From Candidatus Kouleothrix ribensis (GTDB taxonomy: Bacteria > Chloroflexota > Chloroflexia > Chloroflexales > Roseiflexaceae), in assembly GCA_016722075.1 (NCBI GenBank), contig JADKGW010000001.1, forward strand, positions 4,092,001-4,156,000: DNA of 64,000 nt. Reading direction: 5' to 3'. The notes under the pieces are model-generated. The model did not search any database. It saw only the letters and a list, made by a program, of their open reading frames with translations, and had not been told where the DNA came from. Position 1 is the first letter of the stretch, and each line of letters opens with the position of its first letter. Shown here in pieces: positions 16,651 through 24,761 of this stretch. A program made the translations under genes and the position numbers.

Positions 16651-17652
16651 TTATACCAGCTTGCGCAGCGCGGCGGCGAGCGCGGCCGTATCGTGGCGCA
16701 CGGTGTCCTGCTTGTTCCATAGTACACGCTGGGCGCCAGGCGGCTCGCTGTAATCGTGAACGATCGGCCGGACGCCCAGGTCGGCAATCGCCGCAAGCTC
16801 GGCCTCACCCGGCTCGAGCAGGAACAGCCCCTCGGCGGCAAGCCGCGCGCGCCGATCGGGATCGAGCGTGCTGCGATTGATCAGCGCGGCATCGAGCGCG
16901 CCGGGGCCAAGCAGCTCGGCCACGCGCCGCACATGATCGATCGCAGTGTAGCCATCGGTCTGGCCGGGCTGGGTGGTCGTATTACACACAAACACCACCG
17001 GGCCGCGCGCCGCGCGGATGGCCTCGGCCATCCCGCTGAACAGCAGGTTGGCCAGCAGTGAGGTGAACAGACTACCTGGGCCTAGTACGACCAGATCAGC
17101 GGCGCGGATGGCTGCGAGCGCGGCCGGGTTGGCGGCGGCCGGCGCGTGCAGGAACAGGCGCGCAATCGGCGGCTTGGCCAGGCCGCGCACATGCAGCTCG
17201 CCCGCGACAACGGTACCATCGGCCAGCTCGGCGCACAGCTCGGCGTCGGCCAGGGCGGCCGGCAGCACCTGCGCAGTGCAGGCTGCCATACGCGCCACAT
17301 ACTGCACGGCCGCCTCGAAATCACCCAGCACGCGCGCCAGCGCGGCGATCAGCAGATTGCCAAACGCCATGCCCTCGAGCTGGGCGATGCCGGCCGGGCC
17401 GAAGCGATACTGCAGCAGCTCGGCCACCAGCGGATCGCCGGCGAAGCTCGCGATCGTCGCGCGTAGGTCGCCTGGCGCGGCGATGCCGCCGATCGCACGC
17501 GCCAGCCCGGTCGAGCGGCCGGTATCGGTGACGGCGATGATCGCGGTGAGCCGATCGGCGAAGGGCTGCACGGCCTTGAGCACCTGGGTGGCGCCGCCGC
17601 CGCCGCCGATCGCGACGACATGGGTTGATGCTGGCGTAGGTGTGTTTGGCAT
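16651..17652 (-). CDS. CofD/YvcK-like protein 1
   Basis: A 333-residue protein of the CofD/YvcK superfamily, which binds sugar nucleotides (YvcK) or transfers phospholactate (CofD). It shows VVAIGGGGGATQVL at the N-terminus, AVTDTGRSTGLAR in place of the usual DDGGSSG block, APGDLR, and DLVVLGPGSLFTSLLANLL. The overall length matches YvcK, a factor linking central metabolism to cell-wall synthesis. A YvcK-like role is favoured over F420 synthesis because of the neighbouring GlmU-like and mutase genes. The start MPNTPTPAS was chosen for family fit. A second family member lies at 19456, with the GlmU-like gene between them. Confidence 0.82.
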   Translation of the reverse strand: MPNTPTPASTHVVAIGGGGGATQVLKAVQPFADRLTAIIAVTDTGRSTGLARAIGGIAAPGDLRATIASFAGDPLVAELLQYRFGPAGIAQLEGMAFGNLLIAALARVLGDFEAAVQYVARMAACTAQVLPAALADAELCAELADGTVVAGELHVRGLAKPPIARLFLHAPAAANPAALAAIRAADLVVLGPGSLFTSLLANLLFSGMAEAIRAARGPVVFVCNTTTQPGQTDGYTAIDHVRRVAELLGPGALDAALINRSTLDPDRRARLAAEGLFLLEPGEAELAAIADLGVRPIVHDYSEPPGAQRVLWNKQDTVRHDTAALAAALRKLV

Positions 17653-17853
17653 AGTCCAAACCCTGTGGTTTCTGGTCAATGCAGCCAGGTTGGGCGGGCT
17701 GCGCGCCACGATCGATGCGGCTGGCTGATCGCAGCCAGAGCCGGTATTCACGGGCAGCGCTGCCCACGCCCGGCCGAGGCGGCACCGTGGCCCTAATACA
17801 GGTCGGCAGCAATCCGCTTCTGGTTAGCCGGCAGCCCCCAGCGATCGTACCAC

Positions 17854-18032
17854 CCGCCAACCTGCAACCTGCAACCCGCCAACCTGCCAACCTGCCAACC
17901 TGCAACCTGCAACCTGCAACCTGCAACCCGCCAACCGGCAACCGGCAACCTGCAACCGGCAACCTGCCAACCTGCAACCTGCAACCTGCAACCTGCAACC
18001 TGCAACCTGCAACCTGCAACCTGCCAACCGAC
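17854..18032. repeat. CAACCTG heptamer array
   Basis: About 25 tandem units of CAACCTG with CAACCCG, CAACCGG and 8-bp CCAACCTG variants fill the space between two minus-strand genes, ending 22 bp from the GlmU-like stop. The reverse unit GGTTGCA recurs at 33531-33642. Repeat length is not a multiple of three, and all frames are open with Val-Ala-Gly-Cys-Arg-Leu-Gln-type repeats, but nothing suggests translation. Confidence 0.85.
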
Positions 18033-18054
18033 AACGAACGCCTGGGACGCTGTA

Positions 18055-19410
18055 CTAGCGCGCCACCTCGACCTCGCGCAGCGCCTCGGCCTCGGCCCGC
18101 GCGAGCGCAAGCTCGGCGGCGGGGGCGGGCAGGCGGCGCGGGCGCGCACCGGCGATCTCGGCGCGGCTGCCGCGCGTCATCGCGAACACCTCGCGCAGCA
18201 TGGCCTCGTAGGCCGGCCCCAGCGCAACCTTGCGGCGGTCCATAACCTTGCGCGACACATCGATCATGCCGTCGATACGATACTCACGAAACACCTCGCC
18301 GCCCCATGTAAACGGCGGGATAGTCTTGGGCGCGAAATGGACGCCGAAGATATTCGAGCCGGTGCCAATCACCGCGCCGCCGTTGAGGTGCAGGCCAATC
18401 CCCAGCTTGACATGATCGGCCAGGAAGCAGCCCAGCTTCAAGATGCCGCTATCGACCTGGCCCTGGCCCTCGAGCGCGACGCGGATGGTGCCGTAGGTGT
18501 TCTTCAGGTCGCTGTTGGTGGTCATGGCGCCGACATTGACCCACTCGCCCAGGTACGAGTGGCCCAGGAAACCGTCGTGATGCTTATTGCTATAGCCCTG
18601 CACGATCGAGGCCTCGACCTCGCCGCCGATCCGGCAGATCGGGCCGATCGTCGTCTCGGCGCGGATGCGGGCGCTGGCGATCAGCGCGCCCGGCCCGATC
18701 GCGGCCGGCCCCTGGATGAAGCTGAACGGCTCGATCTGCGCGGCGTCGATCACGATCGGGCCATCGCGCGCATCGAGCACCAGCGGGCCGTCGAGCCGGG
18801 CGTGCGGGTGCAGGAACACCTGGGCCGGGTTGTGGATCACCACGCCCGGCTGGGCGATCGGGCGATCGGCCGCGCTTGCCCAGCCGATCGACTGGCCGAG
18901 CAGCGGCAGGTCGCGCACGATCTGCTCGCCATTGGCGGTGATCAGATCCCACAGATTCGTCAGCAGCGGCGCATCGAGATCGACCACGCGTGTGAAGCGG
19001 CGCAGCTCTGCGAGCGCGGCGGCACCGCGCTGCTCGAGCAGATCGAGCAGCACCGCGCTGGCGAGCGTCGGCGAGAGCCGCGCGCCAAGCAGCACCGTGC
19101 CGCGCGCGACATAGATGGTGTTGACCGGCTCGCCCATAAGCTTCAGCAGCCAGTCGGCGCCCAGCGCGCGGCCGTTCACGAAGATCAGCGGCGAGTGCTC
19201 GCTGAGCAGGCCGAGCGGCCAGCGCCTACCGCCATACACCGCCGCCAGGTGTGGCCGGCAGAGCGCAGCCGGCTGGCGCACCAGCATCGCGGCCAGCCGC
19301 TCGCGCAGGCTAAAGATGCCGCAGCGCAGCTCGTATACTGGCCGCGAGTACACCAGCGGCAGAAAGCTGAGATAGCCTTCATCTTCAAATAGAATGACTG
19401 TATCAGACAT
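18055..19410 (-). CDS. GlmU-like sugar nucleotidyltransferase/acyltransferase
   Basis: A 451-residue protein with an N-terminal region like the putative sugar-1-phosphate nucleotidyltransferases related to GlmU (LFEDEGYLSFLPLVYSRPVYELRCG) and a C-terminal left-handed beta-helix with hexapeptide repeats (about residues 190-370, including VGAMTTNSDLKNTYG and GIGLHLNGGAVIGTGSNIFG). The predicted job is making or modifying a UDP- or NDP-amino sugar. The classical GxG-KR nucleotide motif of GlmU is not evident, so activity may differ. It is placed 45 nt after CofD-like 2 and before CofD-like 1. The tail after residue 415 is Ala/Arg/Glu-rich. Confidence 0.8.
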   Translation of the reverse strand: MSDTVILFEDEGYLSFLPLVYSRPVYELRCGIFSLRERLAAMLVRQPAALCRPHLAAVYGGRRWPLGLLSEHSPLIFVNGRALGADWLLKLMGEPVNTIYVARGTVLLGARLSPTLASAVLLDLLEQRGAAALAELRRFTRVVDLDAPLLTNLWDLITANGEQIVRDLPLLGQSIGWASAADRPIAQPGVVIHNPAQVFLHPHARLDGPLVLDARDGPIVIDAAQIEPFSFIQGPAAIGPGALIASARIRAETTIGPICRIGGEVEASIVQGYSNKHHDGFLGHSYLGEWVNVGAMTTNSDLKNTYGTIRVALEGQGQVDSGILKLGCFLADHVKLGIGLHLNGGAVIGTGSNIFGVHFAPKTIPPFTWGGEVFREYRIDGMIDVSRKVMDRRKVALGPAYEAMLREVFAMTRGSRAEIAGARPRRLPAPAAELALARAEAEALREVEVAR

Positions 19411-19455
19411 ATGTTTGGATCGGGTACTCCCTGCAAATTACTGCGCTGCCACTCG

Positions 19456-20649
19456 CTATTCCCTGCGCAAAATCTCCAGGATCGCGGTCGCAAGCTTGTC
19501 GGGGTCGTGCCGCAGCACGCGCACGGTGCGCCCGGCGCCGGGCTGGTCGAGCGAGGCGGTCAGCTGCACCACCGAGGTGGCCAGGTCGGCCTCGATCACC
19601 ACTGCGCCCTCGACCACCACATCGCGCGCGGTGACGCGGTCGGTCTTGCTGACGATCGTCTCTTCGTACTCTTCGGGGTTCATATACACCGGCACCTGGT
19701 GCGCGGCCTCGTAGATCTGGCGCACGTCGGCGTCGATGCGCTGGGCGTTCACCAGCACATAATCGGGCGTGAAGCCGCCGTAGCGCTCGATCTGGCGGAT
19801 GTGTTCGGCGACGCCGAAGCCACTGGTGAGGCCCGGCTCGGTCATCAGGCTACAGATATAGATCTTGCGGGCCTTGCTGCGGCCGATCGCCTCGCGCACC
19901 TCGGCGATCAGCAAGTTGGGCAGAATGCTCTCGAACAGGCTGCCCGGCCCGAGCACAATCGCGTCGGCCTGCTGAATCGCGTCGATCGCCTGGCGAAAGA
20001 TCGGGTGACGGCCGGCCTGGTCGTCGACCAGCATGCTATCGATCGCGTGGCGGCCGGCCAGCTTTTCGCGGTGCGAGATATTCTCTTTGATATTATGGCG
20101 CGTGCCGTCGTCGAGCTGCACCTCGACCTCGAGGCGATCGGGGGTGGGCGGCACAAAGATCACATTCTCGAAATTATACAGGCTCGACGCGCGATAGTAA
20201 TACTCGACCGGGTCTTGCACCGGCGTGATGCAGGTCAGCCGGCTGGCGTAGCGCCCCAGGCTGGCCAGGATGAGCAGGCCGGCACCGCCCGACAGCACGG
20301 TGATGCGCGGTGGCTTGCTGGTGCGGCGGTAGCCCAGCACGAACTCGTCTTCGCTGCCGGGCTTGGCGTCGAGTGGGATAACCGCTACGCCGCTGAGCCG
20401 CCACAGGCCGGCGACCAGGAACACCAGCCCGATCAGCGTGAGCACCCAGCCGCGCACCCAGCGATCGAGGAACTGTAGCGTCAGGTAGTAGAAGAAGCCG
20501 GGCAGCTCAGCGGTGCGGTAGAGCGCGATCACAAAGTAGGCCACGCCCAGCGAGATGAATACGATCCCGATCGAGGCCAGCGCCAGCGGGCGCGCCAGGT
20601 AGCGCAGGGCCGACAGGCGCTTGAGGATGTTGTGGATGCGTGTTTGCAT
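19456..20649 (-). CDS. CofD/YvcK-like protein 2 with N-terminal membrane segments
   Basis: A 397-residue protein with two N-terminal hydrophobic helices (about 19-43 and 65-86) ahead of a CofD/YvcK domain. The domain keeps ITVLSGGAGLL and ADAIVLGPGSLFESILPNLLI, with CSLMTEPGLTSGFGVAEHIR. The DDGGSSG/PGD block is replaced by PVQDPVEYYYRASSLYN, so ligand binding probably differs from YvcK. Membrane anchoring plus a YvcK-like domain suggests a sensor or scaffold near wall synthesis, which is an inference. The start MQTRIHNILKR gives a basic cytoplasmic N-terminus. Confidence 0.78.
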   Translation of the reverse strand: MQTRIHNILKRLSALRYLARPLALASIGIVFISLGVAYFVIALYRTAELPGFFYYLTLQFLDRWVRGWVLTLIGLVFLVAGLWRLSGVAVIPLDAKPGSEDEFVLGYRRTSKPPRITVLSGGAGLLILASLGRYASRLTCITPVQDPVEYYYRASSLYNFENVIFVPPTPDRLEVEVQLDDGTRHNIKENISHREKLAGRHAIDSMLVDDQAGRHPIFRQAIDAIQQADAIVLGPGSLFESILPNLLIAEVREAIGRSKARKIYICSLMTEPGLTSGFGVAEHIRQIERYGGFTPDYVLVNAQRIDADVRQIYEAAHQVPVYMNPEEYEETIVSKTDRVTARDVVVEGAVVIEADLATSVVQLTASLDQPGAGRTVRVLRHDPDKLATAILEILRRE

Positions 20650-20772
20650 GGTAATGCCCCACCCACGGGCGCGGGGCCGCACGCCGCACATACGGCGATC
20701 GGCGCGGCGCTCTGCGCGATCAACGGCGAAGATCAGCTCGACAGTTGCAAAGACGCATGATCGCGCGGCAGG

Positions 20773-21909
20773 TCACGGCCGGCGCTTCACCTGTTCGACC
20801 AGCACGCGCAGCTTGCTGCCGAAACGTGCGGCGATCTCGATCAGCAGCAGCGCCACCAGCACCGCGTCGGGCGAGGCGCCGTAACGGCCGAGCGTCACCT
20901 CGCCGGCCGCCGTCACACCCACCAGCAGGCTATTGCGATCATGGGCAAGCAGGTCGGCAATCCGGCCGGCCGGGTCGGCATGAAACTCGACTCTCAGCCC
21001 CGTTGCCGCCTCCCAGCTGTGTAGTGCGGCAGTGTCGGCATCGCCGGGGGGCGGCATCACCACCAGGCCGCGCTGGCGATACTCGCGGTTGAGGTAGTCG
21101 GCCAGCAGCAGTGCGAGGTCGTGCGGCGACACCAGCTCGCCGGTGCTATCGGCGGCGCTGAGCGCGCGCCCGTCGGCCGAGAGCGCCACACCCAGGTGCG
21201 AGTCGCTCTCTTTCACAAGCTTGCGCAGGCGCTGCAGGCCGGCCTCGGTTGGCTGGGGCGGCTGGCGGCCGAACAGCGGGTCGATCTCGCGATTAATCTC
21301 GATCGCCTTAGTCTGCCCGCCGTCGCCAATCGCCGCCGGCAGGTAGCCGCTGGTCGTGCCGTTCATCGGGTCGACGAACACGGTGAGCGTGGCGTGCCGG
21401 ATGAGCTCGATATCGATCGCGTTGCGCAGTGCCTCGAGGTAGGGCGTACGCAGATCGAGCCGGGTTCGATCGGCCGGGTCGAGCGGCGGGGGCGGGAACG
21501 GCAGTGTGGCGGCGTCAGGCGGCGCGCAGGCCGGGTCGAGCACCAGCGGCAGGTGATCGCTGGGTGGCGTCACCAGCACCATGCCGTTATACCAGAACGG
21601 CTGGTTGCGCGCCGAGATCAGCAGCGCAGTATCGGCGCGGCGCTGGCCAAGCGCCAGCTCGATCGACGGGAAGGGCGCCGGGTCGGGGCAGAAGCTCACC
21701 GGCACGCGCTGCTCTTCGAGGCTGCGATAGACATAGCGCGCAAACTGCCCGGCCATAAAGCGCGTATCGTGCGCCACCAGGCAGCTCCACTGCTGAGCCA
21801 GCAGCGCCTGGCCCAGCTGGTGGCAGCGCAAGCGCACGCCGTCGAGCGTAAAATCGACGGCATAGATCCCCTCCCAGTACTGTCGGCTCAGGCGTGGGCG
21901 CTGACTCAT
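20773..21909 (-). CDS. Degenerate phosphohexomutase-like protein
   Basis: A 378-residue member of the alpha-D-phosphohexomutase superfamily that has lost catalytic motifs. The active-site loop TASHNP is reduced to LISARNQPFWYNG. The Mg-binding DGDxDR loop is replaced by LSADGRALS, and the sugar-binding GExSGH by GEVTLG. Overall order and length are partly kept (YxxGIYAVDFT at the N-terminus, VAHDTRF, VFVDPMNGTTSGYL). It lies 194 bp downstream of a canonical paralogue and probably acts as a pseudoenzyme or regulatory partner. Mis-assembly is unlikely, since the frame is intact. Confidence 0.72.
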   Translation of the reverse strand: MSQRPRLSRQYWEGIYAVDFTLDGVRLRCHQLGQALLAQQWSCLVAHDTRFMAGQFARYVYRSLEEQRVPVSFCPDPAPFPSIELALGQRRADTALLISARNQPFWYNGMVLVTPPSDHLPLVLDPACAPPDAATLPFPPPPLDPADRTRLDLRTPYLEALRNAIDIELIRHATLTVFVDPMNGTTSGYLPAAIGDGGQTKAIEINREIDPLFGRQPPQPTEAGLQRLRKLVKESDSHLGVALSADGRALSAADSTGELVSPHDLALLLADYLNREYRQRGLVVMPPPGDADTAALHSWEAATGLRVEFHADPAGRIADLLAHDRNSLLVGVTAAGEVTLGRYGASPDAVLVALLLIEIAARFGSKLRVLVEQVKRRP

Positions 21910-22103
21910 AGTGATAGCTTTGAGCTTAGAGTTTTGAGTTAGGAACGTTCAAGCACATACCTGCAGTGGGCAATCGGCACACAGACGATGCCCACACGTC
22001 TCGCTCGGCCGCAGGCGAACCGCCGGCTGCGTACGTGCTGGCTCAGCCCGCGACGCGCGCTGATTGGAAGAGGCCGCCGCGCTGTGTCCTCAAGGTATCA
22101 CAC

Positions 22104-23492
22104 TCATGGGTTGGCCTGGTGTTGCTGTTGAAATTGATCGACTGCGGCCAGCATTAGGCGGCGCAGTGCCTCGACGCGCGCGGGCGTGGCGGCCTCGAAG
22201 CGCGTCGTGATCGCCGGCTCGGTGTTCGAGGCGCGCACCACGCCCCAGCCATCGCCGAAATCAACGCGCACGCCATCGACGGTGGTAACATCATACATCG
22301 GCGCGAACGTATCGCGCACATGGTCGATGATCTTGAATTTGATCGCCTCGTCCACATGGATGCGCTCTTCCGGCAGCGATGGCAGCATCGGGTAGGGCGC
22401 CAGGGCCTGCTCAAGCGTCTGCCCGAGCTGCTCAAGCGCTTTGAGCAAATAGCACCCGGCAAAGATCCCATCATCGAAGGCGTGATGCTCGATGCTGGTG
22501 ATGATATGGCCGCTCAGCTCGCCAGCCAGCGGCGCGCCCAGCTGGCGCATCGTAGCCGTGGCGTTGGTGTAGCCGGTCTTGCCCATCACCGGCATACCGC
22601 CGAAGGCGCGGATGGCATCGCGCAGCACCGTACTACACTTGACATCAAAGATGATCGGCGCCGGGCCGGCCCGCAGCACATGCTGCGCCAGCACGATCAG
22701 GTAGCGATCGGCGAAGATCATTGTGCCGCTGCCATCGACCACGCCCAGGCGATCGGCGTCGCCGTCGAGGCCGATGCCGAGCGCGGCACCATGCTGGCGC
22801 ACCAGCCGCTTGAGATCGGCCAGGTTAGCCTCTTTGAGCGGGTCGGGGTGATGGTTCGGGAAGGTGCCGTCGGGTTCGATATACAGCGGCACCACGGTGC
22901 AGCCGATCGCCTCGAAGGTGCGCACACCCAGCGGGCCGCCCGCGCCGTTGCCGCCGTCGAGCACGATCGTGACCGGGCGCTCGAGCTTGAGGTGCCGCAC
23001 GACATCGGCGACATAGGTGTCGCTCAGATCAATCTGCTCGTAGCTGCCGGCGCCGCTGGCGAACACGCCGCTGTTGGCGATCCGCCCAACCTCCTGGATC
23101 TGATCGCTGGCGAGCGGCTCGCCGCCGAAGCGTGGGTCGGACTGGCGTAGCTTGAGGCCATTGAACTCAGGCGGGTTGTGGCTGGCCGACACCACCGCGC
23201 CGCCGTCGGCCTTGAGGTATGCCACCGCAAAATACATCAGCGGTGTCGGCACCATGCCAATATCGACGACATCGCAGCCAGTGCTGCGCAGGCCGGTGAT
23301 CAGCGCGGCAGCATAGGCCGGCGAGGTCAGCCGTGCGTCGCGCCCGACCACGATGCGCCGGCCACCGCGCGCGCGAAAATAGCTGCCCGCAGCGCGGCCA
23401 AGCGTCTGGTACACTGTTTCGGAGAGATCGACATCGACCACGCCACGGATGTCGTAGGCGCGAAAAATTGTCGGGTTCACAGCGTAGGTCAT
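22104..23492 (-). CDS. Phosphomannomutase/phosphoglucomutase
   Basis: A 462-residue enzyme interconverting hexose-1- and hexose-6-phosphates. All family loops are present: FRAYDIRGVV at the N-terminus, phosphoserine loop VVSASHNPPEFNG, metal loop GLDGDADRLG, sugar loop GELSGHI and a phosphate-binding RASNTEP near the C-terminus. Together with ManA (23777) it supplies mannose-1-phosphate for GDP-mannose and glycans. The ATG has AAGGA 7 nt upstream. Length is normal for ManB/AlgC-type enzymes; glucose versus mannose preference cannot be read. Confidence 0.93.
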   Translation of the reverse strand: MTYAVNPTIFRAYDIRGVVDVDLSETVYQTLGRAAGSYFRARGGRRIVVGRDARLTSPAYAAALITGLRSTGCDVVDIGMVPTPLMYFAVAYLKADGGAVVSASHNPPEFNGLKLRQSDPRFGGEPLASDQIQEVGRIANSGVFASGAGSYEQIDLSDTYVADVVRHLKLERPVTIVLDGGNGAGGPLGVRTFEAIGCTVVPLYIEPDGTFPNHHPDPLKEANLADLKRLVRQHGAALGIGLDGDADRLGVVDGSGTMIFADRYLIVLAQHVLRAGPAPIIFDVKCSTVLRDAIRAFGGMPVMGKTGYTNATATMRQLGAPLAGELSGHIITSIEHHAFDDGIFAGCYLLKALEQLGQTLEQALAPYPMLPSLPEERIHVDEAIKFKIIDHVRDTFAPMYDVTTVDGVRVDFGDGWGVVRASNTEPAITTRFEAATPARVEALRRLMLAAVDQFQQQHQANP

Positions 23493-23776
23493 GGGCAGAT
23501 CCTTATTTCACGAGCAGGGACAGTGGCAGGCATAAAGCTGTGCGCGCTCCGAGCAGGCCGGGTATACAGCCCTTGCCTAGTAGGCAGGATGGTAGCTTAA
23601 AGACCGCGTTCCGTCAAGGTTCTAGGGCTACGTCAATGCCGGCGCGTTAGGCCTTCATCTGCCGGCCCTCCTTGCGCGCACGCGGGGGCGGGGCGACATT
23701 TGATGCAGTGCGGCAGGCGCGCCTACGTACTCAACAGCCGCAATTCTTGATCGCGCCACCGCGCAGCAATGCGGTG

Positions 23777-24745
23777 CTAGGGTACAGAGCAGCACAGCAG
23801 CGTGGCCGCGCCGGCCGTGCTCAGGCGGTACTCGCCCAGCTCCGCCGGCAGCACCACCGACTCGCCCCGCTGGAGGGTGCGCGCGCCGCTGGCCCAGCCA
23901 AGCTCGGCCGTACCGGCGATCATCGTCAGGATCGCGAAGCTGCCAGGGTCGGTGGTGGCCGTGAGCGCCCGGCGCAGATCCCAGCGCTCCATCGCGAAAT
24001 ACGCGCAGCGTACCAGCAGGGTGCGGGTGTCGTCGATACGCTCGGGCACGGTGCTGGCGGGCGGCTGCCGGCCGAAGTTCGACACATCGAGCGCGCGGTC
24101 GATGTGCAGCTCGCGTAGCTGGCCACCCGCATCGCGGCGGTCGTAGTCGTAGATGCGATAGGTCAGATCGGATTTCTGCTGAATTTCGAACAGCATGATC
24201 CCGCCGTTGATCGCGTGGATGGTGCCGGCCGGCACCAATATCGTATCACCGGCCTGCGCGGGCACACGGCGTAACAGCTGCATCAACGTGCCGTCGCGCA
24301 GCGCCTGGCCAAAGCCGGCGCGATCGGTCGGCTGCACCAGGCCATGGATCAGGTCGGCGCCGGGCGCGGCATGCAGAATATACCAGGCCTCGGTTTTGCC
24401 GTGGAAGCCGGTGTGCGCCTCAACCGTGTGGGCGTAGGCGTCGTCGGGATGCACCTGCACCGACAGAGCAGTGCCGGCGTCGATAAACTTGGCCAGCAGC
24501 GGGAAGTCGCCCCCGCCACGCGCGAACGGGCGCCGGCCGAGCAGCGCCGCGCCATACCGGTGGGCCAGCTCGGCCAGTGTGTGCCCGGCCAGCGGCCCTT
24601 CAGCAACGCGGTTATGCTCGTAGACCTGCCACGACTCAGCCAGGTGCGCGGGCGCCTCGGCCAGGCCCAGCCAGGTGCCGAGCGTGCTGCCGCCCCACAG
24701 GCGGCTGTCGAGCTTGCGCTCGAGGATGAGTGGTGTCAGATTCAT
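23777..24745 (-). CDS. manA: Mannose-6-phosphate isomerase, class I
   Basis: A 322-residue zinc enzyme converting fructose-6-phosphate to mannose-6-phosphate. Visible family features are WGGSTLGTWL at the N-terminus, FPLLAKFIDAGTALSVQVHPDD with its Gln/His zinc ligands, GKTEAWYIL with Glu, AGDTILVPAGTIHAI with His, and FEIQQKSDLTYRIYDYDR. The ATG at 24743-24745 is chosen over one two codons upstream because AAAGGA sits at ideal distance. It lies 16 nt after the O-antigen-ligase-like gene, probably in one transcript. Confidence 0.92.
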   Translation of the reverse strand: MNLTPLILERKLDSRLWGGSTLGTWLGLAEAPAHLAESWQVYEHNRVAEGPLAGHTLAELAHRYGAALLGRRPFARGGGDFPLLAKFIDAGTALSVQVHPDDAYAHTVEAHTGFHGKTEAWYILHAAPGADLIHGLVQPTDRAGFGQALRDGTLMQLLRRVPAQAGDTILVPAGTIHAINGGIMLFEIQQKSDLTYRIYDYDRRDAGGQLRELHIDRALDVSNFGRQPPASTVPERIDDTRTLLVRCAYFAMERWDLRRALTATTDPGSFAILTMIAGTAELGWASGARTLQRGESVVLPAELGEYRLSTAGAATLLCCSVP

Positions 24746-24761
24746 GCGCATTCCTTTGTCT

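Noticed and set aside
17854..18032. CRISPR array
   Set aside because: Units are 7-8 bp with no spacers, and no cas genes are present.
17824..18034. Cys/Gly/Arg-rich repeat peptide (Val-Ala-Gly-Cys-Arg-Leu-Gln units)
   Set aside because: It is an artefact of the CAACCTG heptamer array, open in all frames of one strand.
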